NCBI GenBank assembly: GCA_018815325.1
Contig: JAHIYE010000020.1
Location: 248,001 to 312,000 of the forward strand
Reading direction: 5' to 3'
Length of the DNA: 64,000 nucleotides
Source: Gammaproteobacteria bacterium
Lineage (GTDB): Bacteria; Pseudomonadota; Gammaproteobacteria; Burkholderiales; Burkholderiaceae_C
A program made the position numbers and the translations under genes. How positions within the stretch are numbered: position 1 is the first letter of the stretch; the number at the start of each line of letters is the position of its first letter. The notes below the pieces were generated by a model. The model saw only the letters and a program-made list of their open reading frames with translations. It had not been told where the DNA came from and ran no database searches. Shown one piece after another: positions 17,293 through 27,878 of the stretch.

Positions 17293-17676
17293 GCATGAGC
17301 TCCTGCAGCTCGAGGAAACGGTGCAGGGCGGCAGCCTCCAGCCGCGCCATGGCGGTCCTGGCCTGTCGCTCATGGTCGTCCAGCACATGGAACTCTTTGG
17401 CGACCGTGAGTTTCAACGCTTCCAGGCTGCGGTGTCCCACCGCATGTCGGGTTGACACCAGCACCTGCGCCCCGACCTTGACCAGGGTGCCTTCATCGAC
17501 CGCGAGGAAGTGCTCGCCGTCCTCCATCCAGTAGGACAGGATGCCAGGCGCCAGCGCAGTGGCGAAGTCCACATGGCGGGGCAACAGGCAGAGCGAGCCG
17601 TTTTCCGCGTCGGCAATGACTTTGGATACTGTCTCATCGACCAGCACCCTGGTGGGCAGCAAAACCTTGAGTTGCA

Positions 17677-17677
<1 letters not shown>
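17285..17677 (-). CDS. atpC: N-ATPase F1 epsilon subunit
   Basis: 130 residues starting MQLKVLLPTRVLVDETVSKV, the usual epsilon beta-sandwich, with GSLCLLPRHVDFATALAPGIL and a C-terminal helical hairpin. It couples gamma to the c ring and may inhibit hydrolysis. Its ATG shares one base with the atpD stop (TGATG). Confidence 0.92.
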
Positions 17678-20054
<2,377 letters not shown>

Positions 20055-20105
20055 GGGTTCAGCTATCTGATGGGGATGAGCCAGCAGAGTTCCCGAACCC
20101 GTGAA

Positions 20106-20627
20106 TCAAAGTTCGGCCAGGGGAATCATGGCCGCGCTGTCGTCTGTTTGCAGCAGCGTCAACAATTTGTCCAGATCTGTGTTGAGCCGTTTCAGTGTGC
20201 GCGTGTCGAGGGCTTTCAGGGCTTCAGGCAACACTCCGGTGAAAGGCCCTGGTGAGCGCGACAAGACCTTGGATCCCGCCGCCATGACCTTCAAGCGCAA
20301 GGCCCGCCGATCCACGCCGTCCTTGCTGGTGGAAATCATGCCACGCTCCACCAGTGATTTGACGAGGTTGCTGGCCGTCGACTGGTGCACATCCATGGCA
20401 CGCGCCAGTTCCCCGACGCCGATGCCGGGATGGTCCCGCACGACGCTCAGAGCCCACATCTGGGCGCCGCCTATGCCGGCACGCTTCTCGACATGCTGGA
20501 AATGCGTCTTGACGGCGTTGAAAACCATCCGGAATCGCCGCAGGGTTTGCGTGGCAAGGATGACCTCATCGTCCGACTCGGAGACGGCGAGTGAGGGGGC
20601 TGTTTTTTTGCGTGGAGGTGTGACCAT
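20106..20627 (-). CDS. MarR family transcriptional regulator
   Basis: 173 residues. The winged-helix domain (about residues 30-140) has the recognition segment VGELARAMDVHQSTASNLVKSLVERGMI followed by the wing STSKDGVDRRALRLKV, where DRR is the MarR wing signature. The N-terminal 25 residues are polar and probably disordered. It probably senses a small phenolic or oxidant. The adjacent hydrolase gene starts 51 bases downstream in the same direction and is a likely target or partner. A candidate operator lies just upstream. Confidence 0.88.
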   Translation of the reverse strand: MVTPPRKKTAPSLAVSESDDEVILATQTLRRFRMVFNAVKTHFQHVEKRAGIGGAQMWALSVVRDHPGIGVGELARAMDVHQSTASNLVKSLVERGMISTSKDGVDRRALRLKVMAAGSKVLSRSPGPFTGVLPEALKALDTRTLKRLNTDLDKLLTLLQTDDSAAMIPLAEL

Positions 20628-20642
20628 GAGGAAATGATAGCG

Positions 20643-20659
20643 TTGTCATGTACAGACAA
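20643..20659. promoter_or_regulatory. Candidate MarR autoregulatory operator
   Basis: Inverted repeat TTGTC-N7-GACAA (arms 20643-20647 and 20655-20659), starting 16 bases upstream of the marR ATG and overlapping the adjacent minus-strand terminator's T run. Size and location fit MarR-type operators, but it has not been compared with other sites. Confidence 0.35.
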
Positions 20660-20683
20660 AAAAAGGAGCCCCAAGGGGGCTCC
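20658..20683 (-). terminator. Intrinsic terminator of the second Bug receptor gene
   Basis: Stem GGAGCCCC (20665-20672) / GGGGCTCC (20676-20683) with a plus-strand A run at 20658-20664, so it acts on minus-strand transcripts. It lies about 160 bases after the receptor stop. The stretch between shows only a small GAGCAAA/TTTGCTC inverted repeat near 20753 and no convincing gene. Confidence 0.75.
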
Positions 20684-20844
20684 AAGCTCGATGCTTCCGG
20701 TTGCTGTGCTCAGACGCGCTCAACGCCGATTCAGCTACGCCATTGTATTTGAGCAAATGTTGTTTGCTCTGGGGGTTTACATCTAGGGACTTGCCCGGAT
20801 GGAGCGGTGGATGGCGCACGGGAAACAAGGGGTTCGTTGGAGAA

Positions 20845-21816
20845 TCAGTTGTCGAGATCAATGTTGCGGGCTCGTGCCAGCTTGGTCCAGCGCTCGATGT
20901 CGGCGCGGATGAACTGGGCAAACTGCGCCGGTGACATGGCCATGGGTTCGACCGCCTCCACCGAGAGTTTTTCCTGCAAATCAGGGCCAGTCAGCACCGT
21001 ATTGAGTGTTTCGTTGAGCAGCTTGACGATAGGCGCCGGCATGCCAGCCGGGCCTACCACGCCATACCACTGCATGGCGTCGAAGCCTTTGAAACCTGAC
21101 TCATCCAGCGTGGGCACGTCCTTGAACAGGGGGTGGCGTTTCAGACCGGTCACGGCCAGCGGACGCACCCGACCCGAACGGATATGCGGCACTGCCGCCG
21201 CCAGGCCCGGGAACATGGCCTGGGTCTGGCCGCCGATCAGATCGGTAAAGGCCGGTGCAATGCCGCGGTAAGGGATGTGCACCATGAAGGAGTTGATCTG
21301 CTGCTTGAACAACTCCATGGTCAGGTGGGTCAACGAACCCGCACCCGCTGAGCCATAGCTGACCTTGCCCGGGTTCTTGCGCAGGTAGTCGATGAACTCC
21401 TTGATGTTGTTCACTGGCAGCGAGGCATTGATGACCAGCACATTGGGTGTGCCACCGATCATGCCAATGGGCGTGAAGTCCCGCACCGCATCGTAGGGCA
21501 GCTTGCGCGTGGCGGGGCTGGTGCCATGGGTGGCCACATAGCCCTGCATCAGGGTGTAGCCATCGGGGGCCGATTTGGCCGTGTTCTGGCTGGCGATGAC
21601 GCCACCCCCACCACCCTGGTTCTCGACGATGATGCTCTGGTTGAGCACCTTGGCCCAGCGATCGGTCACCGTGCGACCAATCATGTCGCTGCCGCCACCG
21701 GCCGAGACAGGCACGATGTAGCGGATGGGCTTGGACGGGTAGGTCGGTTGCGCTTTGACCAGACCAGCTGGTAGCAGCAATACCGGGGCGGCACCTAACA
21801 GGGAACGGCGTTTCAT
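20845..21816 (-). CDS. Bug/TctC family periplasmic tripartite tricarboxylate receptor
   Basis: 323 residues with an N-terminal signal (MKRRSLLGAAPVLLLPAGLV, cleaved near VKA/QP). Bug motifs are YPSKPIRYIVPVSAGGGSDMIGR, IVENQGGGGGVIA, and KVSYGSAGAGSLTHLTMELFK for ligand positioning. It is a solute capture protein of unknown ligand. No permease genes are nearby. The first in-frame ATG (21816) is used; one codon upstream is TTG. Confidence 0.9.
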   Translation of the reverse strand: MKRRSLLGAAPVLLLPAGLVKAQPTYPSKPIRYIVPVSAGGGSDMIGRTVTDRWAKVLNQSIIVENQGGGGGVIASQNTAKSAPDGYTLMQGYVATHGTSPATRKLPYDAVRDFTPIGMIGGTPNVLVINASLPVNNIKEFIDYLRKNPGKVSYGSAGAGSLTHLTMELFKQQINSFMVHIPYRGIAPAFTDLIGGQTQAMFPGLAAAVPHIRSGRVRPLAVTGLKRHPLFKDVPTLDESGFKGFDAMQWYGVVGPAGMPAPIVKLLNETLNTVLTGPDLQEKLSVEAVEPMAMSPAQFAQFIRADIERWTKLARARNIDLDN

Positions 21817-21864
21817 CAAACAGTCTCCAGAAGAACAGGTAAATAAGTTGAGTGGGTGGCCGAC

Positions 21865-22323
21865 TTACCAGCGCACGCCAAGTTTTTCAAACAGTTTGCT
21901 CAGTACAAACAACGGGCCCACCCACAGGTACTGGATGTCTTCAAAGAAGGAGGGTTTTTTGCCTTCGATCTTGTGGCCGATGAACTGGAAGATCCAGGCC
22001 ACCACAAAGATGCTGATGGAGATGTTGAGGCGTTGCTCGCCCATGGCGTGCACCAGTGTGAGAAACAGCACGGAACCTGCCGCCATGGTGATGAAAAAGA
22101 CCATGGAGAGGCGTGCGTAATAGACCATGCTGGCGGCTACAAAGACATAGGCGACCCAGGGGTGGGCTGCGTACATCATGCCGACCAGGCTCAGCATGAT
22201 GAGCGGGATGGCGATGAAGTGAATCAACTCGTTGGTGCTGTTGCGGTGGCTCTCGCCGTAGTGGGTCAGCAACTGGTCCACCTTGCGTGGCGCCGGGGCG
22301 CTGTCATGTGCAGACGTTTCCAT
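21865..22323 (-). CDS. DUF962 / Mpo1-like membrane protein
   Basis: 152 residues from the ATG preceded by AGGAGACAAAC. The conserved opening YGESHRNSTNELIHFIAIPLI, four to five helices, and the C-terminal QFIGHKIEGKKPSFFEDIQYLWVGPL identify the DUF962 (YGL010w/Mpo1) family. The yeast member is a dioxygenase in 2-hydroxy fatty acid breakdown; the His residues NELIHF and GHKIEGKKP are the conserved candidate metal ligands. Bacterial function is unproven. Confidence 0.85.
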   Translation of the reverse strand: METSAHDSAPAPRKVDQLLTHYGESHRNSTNELIHFIAIPLIMLSLVGMMYAAHPWVAYVFVAASMVYYARLSMVFFITMAAGSVLFLTLVHAMGEQRLNISISIFVVAWIFQFIGHKIEGKKPSFFEDIQYLWVGPLFVLSKLFEKLGVRW

Positions 22324-22375
22324 GTTTGTCTCCTGGTTTTTTGGCATTCTCGCACCGGCCGGGGGCCCGCGCCAT

Positions 22376-22389
22376 CCGTACTAGTACGG
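22376..22389. promoter_or_regulatory. Perfect 14-bp palindrome (candidate operator)
   Basis: CCGTACTAGTACGG is its own reverse complement. It sits 53 bases upstream of the DUF962 start and 47 bases past the end of the ABC permease operon. No T run follows it, so it is not a terminator; a dimeric regulator site is more likely. Confidence 0.35.
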
Positions 22390-22436
22390 TCACCAGGTCT
22401 GTGAACGACTGGCCAGGGTGCAAGGACTTAGGCTGG

Positions 22437-23282
22437 TCAGCGCGAAAGCACGCGCCGCATGACGTAGCTGCACAGGTCAACCAGCGCTACCAGGGCAATC
22501 ATGGCGATCAGGATGGTGGCGGTCTTGTTCATGTGGAACAGCCCCATATGGAAAGACAGCAGTTGTCCGAGCCCGCCCGCCCCGACGACGCCCAGCACCG
22601 CCGCTGCACGGATATTGTTTTCCCAGCGGTACAAGGTGTAGGACAGCACCTGCGGCAGGATCTGCGGCAGGGTGGCATACAGAAAAACCCGGGTGCTGCC
22701 CACCCCCTGTGCACGCAGCGCAAAGCCAGGCTCAGGAGGTGCATTCTCGATGGCCTCGGCAAACAGGCGGCCGAGCACGCCGCTGGTGTGTAGCGCCAGT
22801 GCCAGCGTGCCAGCGAACGGCCCCAGGCCGGCAGAGATGAGCAGCAGGGCAGCCCAGACCAGTTCGGGGATCGAGCGCAGGGCATTGAGCACGATGCGCG
22901 TGGGTGTGCGGGCCGGCGCTTTGTCGGCGTGCTGGGCGCGGCTGGCTGGCAGGGCCAGGGCGATGCCGGCTGCTGCGGCCAATAAAGTGCCCAGTAGCGA
23001 CATTGCCATGGTCTCCAGCGTGGCCGACCACACTTTGGGGAGGAATGCGCTGGAGAAATCCGGCGGGAAAAACTCCGCAATGAACCGCCCCATGCTGGCC
23101 GCCGCAGGCGCGGAGAAAAAACTTGCCCACTGAAGGTCAAGGCTGTAAAAGCTGGCGACCACAAGCAGCAACAACCCGGCGACAAACCAGCAAGCCCGGC
23201 AGCGCGCATCGAACAGCGGTGGCGGCAGCCGATAGACGTCGTTGGCTGCACGAGTGCGTTGGGGCGTGCCGGACTGCGCCAT
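22437..23282 (-). CDS. PhnE-type ABC permease (second copy; putative selenate importer)
   Basis: 281 residues, six helices. It has the binding-protein-dependent permease fold with an EAA-like loop (LRSIPELVWAALLL, GGLGQLLSFHMGLFHM) as in PhnE. It is the last gene of the D-C-E-E importer operon and starts just past the stop of the other permease. It differs from the first copy in a longer first periplasmic stretch, so the pair probably forms a heterodimeric membrane channel. The neighbourhood (egtD, senB, selD) suggests a selenium oxyanion rather than phosphonate. Confidence 0.85.
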   Translation of the reverse strand: MAQSGTPQRTRAANDVYRLPPPLFDARCRACWFVAGLLLLVVASFYSLDLQWASFFSAPAAASMGRFIAEFFPPDFSSAFLPKVWSATLETMAMSLLGTLLAAAAGIALALPASRAQHADKAPARTPTRIVLNALRSIPELVWAALLLISAGLGPFAGTLALALHTSGVLGRLFAEAIENAPPEPGFALRAQGVGSTRVFLYATLPQILPQVLSYTLYRWENNIRAAAVLGVVGAGGLGQLLSFHMGLFHMNKTATILIAMIALVALVDLCSYVMRRVLSR

Positions 23283-23286
23283 GGTT

Positions 23287-24135
23287 TCAGCCCAGTTGTT
23301 GCCGCAGACGGCTGCTGACACCATCGGCAAGGGCCACCAGTCCGATGAAGACCAGCAGCATGGTGGCGACCTCTCCGCCGGCGAACATCTTCATCGAGTT
23401 GTCCATTTGCTGACCCAGCCCGCCCGCGCCCACAAAACCGAGCACTACGGACGAGCGGATGGCACATTCCCAGCGGTAGACGGTGTAGGAGGTCAACTCG
23501 GCGGCATTCTGCGGCAGCAGGCCATAGAAAAAGGTCTGTACCCGTCCCGCGCCACTGCGCAGCAGGCTGGTACTGGCATGGGTGTCGCCACTTTCCAGGA
23601 TTTCGCCATACACCTTGCCGAGCATGCCGCCATAGGTCAGGCCGATGGCCAGCACGCCGGCGGTTGGCCCCAGGCCCACCACCCGCACAAACACCAGCGC
23701 CCAGACCAGCTCGGGGATGCTGCGCAGTACGATCAGCACCGCACGCAAGCCCATGCGGATGGCAAATGGCCAGCCTGCCATGCGGCCAGAGAGTGCCGAA
23801 ACCGAGAGTGCACGGGTGGACAGCAGCGTCAGCGGCAGCGCCAGCAGCAGGGCCAGTGCGATGCCGGCGGTGGCAATGGCCACCGTGCGCCAGGTCTCGC
23901 GTGCCACCAGCCAGAGAAACTCGGGCTTGCCAGCCGGCGGTACAAAGTCTTTCAGGAAGCGCCAGGTGGCTTCACGGCTGTTCTCTTCGAACAGCTGCCA
24001 GGGCTTGAACTCTGTCAACACCAGCAGTGGCCACATGAGGACCAGCGCGGCCAGCATCCAGAACGAACGTGACAGCCAGGCCGGGTCGCGCTGCGCAACA
24101 GAAGGCTTGGCCACACCTGAGATGAGGGGGCTCAT
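23287..24135 (-). CDS. PhnE-type ABC permease (first copy; putative selenate importer)
   Basis: 282 residues, six helices. LLALPLTLLSTRALS, LRSIPELVWALVFVRVVGLGP and VVLGFVGAGGLGQQMDNSMKMF follow the PhnE/MetI-like permease pattern. It overlaps the upstream ATPase gene by four bases and is followed by the second permease. It works with the ATPase and the PhnD-like binding protein to import a tetrahedral oxyanion; selenate is the context-based guess. Confidence 0.87.
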   Translation of the reverse strand: MSPLISGVAKPSVAQRDPAWLSRSFWMLAALVLMWPLLVLTEFKPWQLFEENSREATWRFLKDFVPPAGKPEFLWLVARETWRTVAIATAGIALALLLALPLTLLSTRALSVSALSGRMAGWPFAIRMGLRAVLIVLRSIPELVWALVFVRVVGLGPTAGVLAIGLTYGGMLGKVYGEILESGDTHASTSLLRSGAGRVQTFFYGLLPQNAAELTSYTVYRWECAIRSSVVLGFVGAGGLGQQMDNSMKMFAGGEVATMLLVFIGLVALADGVSSRLRQQLG

Positions 24136-24965
24136 CGGCAGTGCATGACGACGGGCTGGATGGCCGCCACCGCCGGCGCATCGGCAGGGCTTGGTGCAGC
24201 GCTGAGTTCGTCCTCGTGCTGTTCGTACAAGCTGGCCAGCAAGGCTGGGGTGACCTGGCTGGCGGGCAAGTCAAAGGCCATCACGCCGTCTCTCAGGCCA
24301 ATCACCCGCGGGAAGCGGGCCAGTGCCACCTCGACCTGGTGCAAGGTCGTGACCAGCGTGCACTGACGGCTGTGGGCCTGTTGCAGCAAGCTGTCCATGG
24401 CCTGGCGTGAGCGGGTTGGGTCCAGCGCCGATAAGGGCTCATCCACCAGCCAGAGCCTGGCTGGTGACATCAGGATGCGGGCCAGACCAACGCGCTGGCG
24501 CTCCCCGCCGGAGAGGCGGTCCACCCGCTCAAAAATCTTGTCTCCCATGTCGAACTGCTCCAGTGCCTCATGGGCCTTGGCAATGTCCACGGGATAGAAC
24601 AGCGAACGCAGGCTGCGCCAGAAACCCATGGCGGGCAGGCTGCCTGCCAGCACCGAGGTGATGACGCGCTGGCGGGGCGGCAAAGGAGGTACCTGTGGCG
24701 CCAGATAGAGCAGACCCCGCAGGCGCTGTAGGGCTGCACGAGACAGCCGCCACGGTTGCTGGCCATCCAGCAGCAATTGCCCGGCTGAGGGCTTGATGGC
24801 ACACGCGATGGCGTGCAGCAAGGTGGTCTTGCCGGCTCCTGAGGGACCGATGATGGCCACCTGCTCGCCAGACTGGATTGTCAGTGTCGCGCCGGCCAGG
24901 GCCGGCCTGGTGCCGGCACGGGCCGCTGGATGCCGCGCGTCAAGCTGGACAAGTTCGATCAGCAA
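24132..24965 (-). CDS. PhnC-type ABC transporter ATP-binding protein (putative selenate importer)
   Basis: 277 residues. Walker A GPSGAGKTT, Q-loop YLAPQVPPLPPRQ, signature LSGGERQRV, Walker B LWLVDEP and H-loop TTLHQ are all intact. The start appears to be TTG at 24965, as no ATG precedes the conserved LIELVQLDA strand. A C-terminal extension of about 40 residues after the ATPase core is rich in Ala, Pro and acidic residues. It energises the two adjacent PhnE-like permeases. Confidence 0.87.
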   Translation of the reverse strand: MLIELVQLDARHPAARAGTRPALAGATLTIQSGEQVAIIGPSGAGKTTLLHAIACAIKPSAGQLLLDGQQPWRLSRAALQRLRGLLYLAPQVPPLPPRQRVITSVLAGSLPAMGFWRSLRSLFYPVDIAKAHEALEQFDMGDKIFERVDRLSGGERQRVGLARILMSPARLWLVDEPLSALDPTRSRQAMDSLLQQAHSRQCTLVTTLHQVEVALARFPRVIGLRDGVMAFDLPASQVTPALLASLYEQHEDELSAAPSPADAPAVAAIQPVVMHCR

Positions 24966-24996
24966 AGGAGCTTCCCGGCGTTCAGGTCAACCGCGC

Positions 24997-25857
24997 TCAG
25001 AGCAAACCTGCGCTCTGGGCTGCGGCCTCGATGCCCTTGTAGTTCTCTGGCTTGGTGGGCACAAAACGGGTGGCGCGCTGGAGCTCGAGAATTTCCTTGC
25101 CTTCTGTCGTGTTCTTGTTCAGCGCCAGGAAAGCCTTGCTGAGCTTGTCGCGCAGAGCTTGCGGCATGTCGGCATGGACTGACCAGTTGTAGTCGTAATA
25201 CGGTGGCGTTGTGTAGAAGACATGGACCTTGCTGGTATCCACCTTCTTGTCGGCCAGGAACTTTTCCCACACGGAGATGTTCAAGGCGCCCGCCTGGACC
25301 TTGCCGGCCGCAACCGCTGCGATGGTGGCGTCATGGGCGCCGCTGTAGGCCACGCGACGGAAATCTTTCTCAGGTGCCAGACCAGCCTGCAGCAGGTAGC
25401 TGCGCGGCATCAGGTGGCCACTGGTGGAGCTCTGCGAGCCAAAACTCACGTCCTTGCCCTTGAGGTCGGCCAGTGACTTGATGGTGGGGTCCGAGGTGAT
25501 GAAGACGGACTTGAACTTCTCGTCCTCCTCGCGCTGTACGAGCGGCAGAATCTTGCCGCCGGAGCGGCTGTTGGCTTGCACAAAGGTGAAACCCCCGAAC
25601 CAGGCCATGTCCACCTTCCTGTTCACCAGCGCCTCGACGGAGGCCGCGTAGTCGGTCACCGGTGTGAACTCGACCTTCATGCCCAGTTGGCTCTCCAGGT
25701 ATTTCATGAGCGGCCCCGCCTTGCGGGCCAGTTCGGTGGGCGACTCATCGGGAATGGCCGTCACGCGGAATACCTGTTGTGCCTGTACCAGACCACCCAG
25801 GGCCAGCAGACTGCAGGCCAGCAGCGCGCGGCGTGAGGTGGATGAAAACTTGATCAT
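24997..25857 (-). CDS. PhnD-like periplasmic binding protein, putative selenate type
   Basis: 286 residues with a signal peptide (cleaved near LVQA/QQ). The type II binding-protein domain shows RVTAIPDESPTELARKAGPL, VDMAWFGGFTFVQAN and the anion-binding VSFGSQSSTSGHLMPRSYLL. The STSGHLMPR loop is where PhnD and PtxB proteins bind phosphonate or phosphite. Homologues beside selD are annotated as putative selenate ABC transporter binding proteins. I assign selenate or a related anion from context, with phosphonate and phosphite as alternatives. The ATG follows AAGGAGCTCTC. The gene diverges from egtD. Confidence 0.82.
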   Translation of the reverse strand: MIKFSSTSRRALLACSLLALGGLVQAQQVFRVTAIPDESPTELARKAGPLMKYLESQLGMKVEFTPVTDYAASVEALVNRKVDMAWFGGFTFVQANSRSGGKILPLVQREEDEKFKSVFITSDPTIKSLADLKGKDVSFGSQSSTSGHLMPRSYLLQAGLAPEKDFRRVAYSGAHDATIAAVAAGKVQAGALNISVWEKFLADKKVDTSKVHVFYTTPPYYDYNWSVHADMPQALRDKLSKAFLALNKNTTEGKEILELQRATRFVPTKPENYKGIEAAAQSAGLL

Positions 25858-25900
25858 GAGAGCTCCTTGAAACATGGACTGGCAGTTTACCCACAATGCC

Positions 25901-25926
25901 TTGACCAAGAGTCGCGCTGCTATATT
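25901..25926 (+). promoter_or_regulatory. Candidate egtD promoter with extended -10
   Basis: TTGACC at 25901 and TGCTATATT (extended -10, hexamer at 25921-25926). The hexamer spacing of 14 is short, so the extended -10 would have to dominate. Initiation would fall close to the chosen egtD ATG at 25933, implying a very short or absent leader. Confidence 0.35.
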
Positions 25927-25932
25927 GCCGGG

Positions 25933-26898
25933 ATGCACGCGCCCTCCATCCGCACGCCCCAGTTCATCCAGTTGCAGATCCAGAGCGATGAGGCTCTGAG
26001 AGCTGAGTTGACAGCAGGTCTGCTGGCCAGGGAGGCTTATACGTCACCGAAATACCTCTATGACGCACTCGGTTCGCGCCTGTTCGAGGCCATCACAGAG
26101 CTGCCAGAGTACTACCCGACACGCACCGAGGCTGCCATATTCAGCGCCCACATGGCAGAGATCGCCACGCGGTTGCCAGCCGGGGCCACGCTGGTGGACC
26201 TGGGTGCCGGCAACTGCGAGAAGGCTGCAAGGCTGTTCGACGCTTTGCAGCCGGTGCGTTATGTGGCCGTGGATATTTCTGTGGATTTCCTGCAGGGCGC
26301 GTTGCAGAGTCTGCAACGGCAGTACCCTGGGCTCGACATGCTGGGCATCGGCATGGATTTTTCCGCATCTCTGGCCTTGCCGTCCCAGGTCGGTGACGGC
26401 CGGCGTGTGCTGTTCTACCCGGGCTCCAGCATCGGCAACTTCACAACCCCTCAGGCGCTGTCATTGTTGAAGCAGGTGCGTGCCGCCTGTCTGGGCGGTG
26501 GTCTGCTGATCGGGGTTGATCTGGTCAAACCCCATGCCGTGCTGGAGCCAGCCTACGACGATGCGCTGGGGGTGACTGCGGCATTCAACAAGAACCTGTT
26601 GCTGCACATCAACCAGATCATTGGCAGCGATTTCCAGGTGCAGGACTGGGCACACCAGGCCTTTTTCAATGAAGCCGACTCCCGTATCGAGATGCACTTG
26701 CAGGCATTGCGGGACGTGACCGTGACGTGGCCCGGGGGCATGCGCAGCTTTCGCCAGCAGGAGCGCATCCATACCGAGAATTCCTGCAAGTACACGGTTG
26801 CAGGTTTCGAAGACTTGCTCAGGGCCGCCGGCTTTGGTGCGGTGCAACGCTGGCAGGACGCACAGGGCTGGTTTGCCGTGTTCTGGGCACAGGCCTGA
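25933..26898 (+). CDS. egtD: L-histidine N-alpha-methyltransferase EgtD
   Basis: 321 residues. EgtD trimethylates histidine to hercynine with SAM, the first step to ergothioneine and selenoneine. Features: LYDALGSRLFEAITELPEYYPTRTE, near-identical to characterised EgtD, the SAM loop LVDLGAGNCEKA, FYPGSSIGNFTTPQA, and the C-terminal SCKYTVAGFEDLLRAAGF. Alignment of the N-terminus with mycobacterial EgtD supports the ATG at 25933 rather than 25867. It is the first gene of an operon with the SenB-like transferase (start eight bases after the stop) and selD. No EgtB or SenA is adjacent. Confidence 0.93.
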   Translation: MHAPSIRTPQFIQLQIQSDEALRAELTAGLLAREAYTSPKYLYDALGSRLFEAITELPEYYPTRTEAAIFSAHMAEIATRLPAGATLVDLGAGNCEKAARLFDALQPVRYVAVDISVDFLQGALQSLQRQYPGLDMLGIGMDFSASLALPSQVGDGRRVLFYPGSSIGNFTTPQALSLLKQVRAACLGGGLLIGVDLVKPHAVLEPAYDDALGVTAAFNKNLLLHINQIIGSDFQVQDWAHQAFFNEADSRIEMHLQALRDVTVTWPGGMRSFRQQERIHTENSCKYTVAGFEDLLRAAGFGAVQRWQDAQGWFAVFWAQA

Positions 26899-26906
26899 GG
26901 ACCGTC

Positions 26907-27878
26907 ATGGGCAAGCCGCTGATCGTCATCGTGAGCCCGGCGCTGGCTGTCGCGAACAATGGCAACTGGCAAACGGCTTGGCGCTGGTCACGCATGCTGG
27001 CAATGCGCTACCAGACCCGTATCGTCCCGAACTGGACGGCGGACAATGACGAGGGTGCGGTGGCAATGCTTGCCTTGCATGCGCGCCGTTCAGCGGATGC
27101 GATCCAGGCCTGGGCGCAGGCGCATCCCGGGCGTGGCCTGGCGGTGATCTTGACGGGCACCGACTTGTACCGCGACATCCAGCATGACCGTGCGGCACAG
27201 GGTTCGCTTTCGCTGGCGCAGCAGCTGGTGGTGTTGCAGGCACTGGGTCCCGAGGCGCTGCCGGCCGCTTACCGCGCCAAAGCCCGCGTCATCTTCCAGT
27301 CCATCACGCGCCGCCAGACGCTTCACAAAAGCGGGCGCCTGTTGCGTGCCGTGATGGTGGGCCACCTGCGCGAGGAAAAGTCACCGCAGACGCTGATGGC
27401 TGCGGCCGGCCTGCTGGCAGACCGGTCCGATATCCGGATCGATCACATTGGCGCTGCACTGGAGCCTGCGCTGGGCGAGGCGGCCCGGGTCACGGCGGTG
27501 CAATGCCCGACCTACCGGTGGCTGGGAGGGCAGAGTCATGAAGCCACGCGTCGCCGCATCCAGCGGGGCCATGTGCTCGTGCATTGCAGTCGCATGGAAG
27601 GCGGTGCGCATGTGCTGATGGAGGCCGTGTGCAGTGGCACGCCCGTGCTGGCCTCCCGCATTGCGGGCAATGTGGGCATGCTCGGGGCAGACTACGCCGG
27701 TTATTTCGAGTGGGGCGACAGCGCTGCACTCGCGCAATTGTTACGGCGCTGCCGGGATGAGCCCGACTTTATTTCGGCATTGCGGGCACAATGTCAGCAA
27801 CGCCTGCCCTTGTTCGATCCCGCGGTCGAACAGGCGGCCTTGTTTGAATTGATCAGCGATTTGACGGAAAGCCCATGA
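26907..27878 (+). CDS. senB: SenB-like selenosugar synthase (TIGR04348-type glycosyltransferase)
   Basis: 323 residues, GT-B type glycosyltransferase. The N-terminus has PLIVIVSPALAVANNGNWQTAWRW, the C-terminal nucleotide-sugar site VLVHCSRMEGGAHVLMEAVCSGTPVLASRIAGNVGML with a conserved E (MEAV), and GLAVILTGTDLYRD is highly characteristic. SenB joins selenophosphate to a UDP-sugar to make selenosugar for selenoneine. The assignment rests on sequence style plus location between egtD and selD. The stop overlaps the selD ATG (ATGA), so product stoichiometry with selenophosphate synthase is likely coupled. Confidence 0.82.
   Translation: MGKPLIVIVSPALAVANNGNWQTAWRWSRMLAMRYQTRIVPNWTADNDEGAVAMLALHARRSADAIQAWAQAHPGRGLAVILTGTDLYRDIQHDRAAQGSLSLAQQLVVLQALGPEALPAAYRAKARVIFQSITRRQTLHKSGRLLRAVMVGHLREEKSPQTLMAAAGLLADRSDIRIDHIGAALEPALGEAARVTAVQCPTYRWLGGQSHEATRRRIQRGHVLVHCSRMEGGAHVLMEAVCSGTPVLASRIAGNVGMLGADYAGYFEWGDSAALAQLLRRCRDEPDFISALRAQCQQRLPLFDPAVEQAALFELISDLTESP

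Noticed and set aside
22437-25857. Phosphonate uptake operon phnCDE
   Set aside because: Sequence family fits PhnCDE broadly, but no phosphonate catabolism genes are adjacent and the neighbours are selenium genes, so the phosphonate label is not used.
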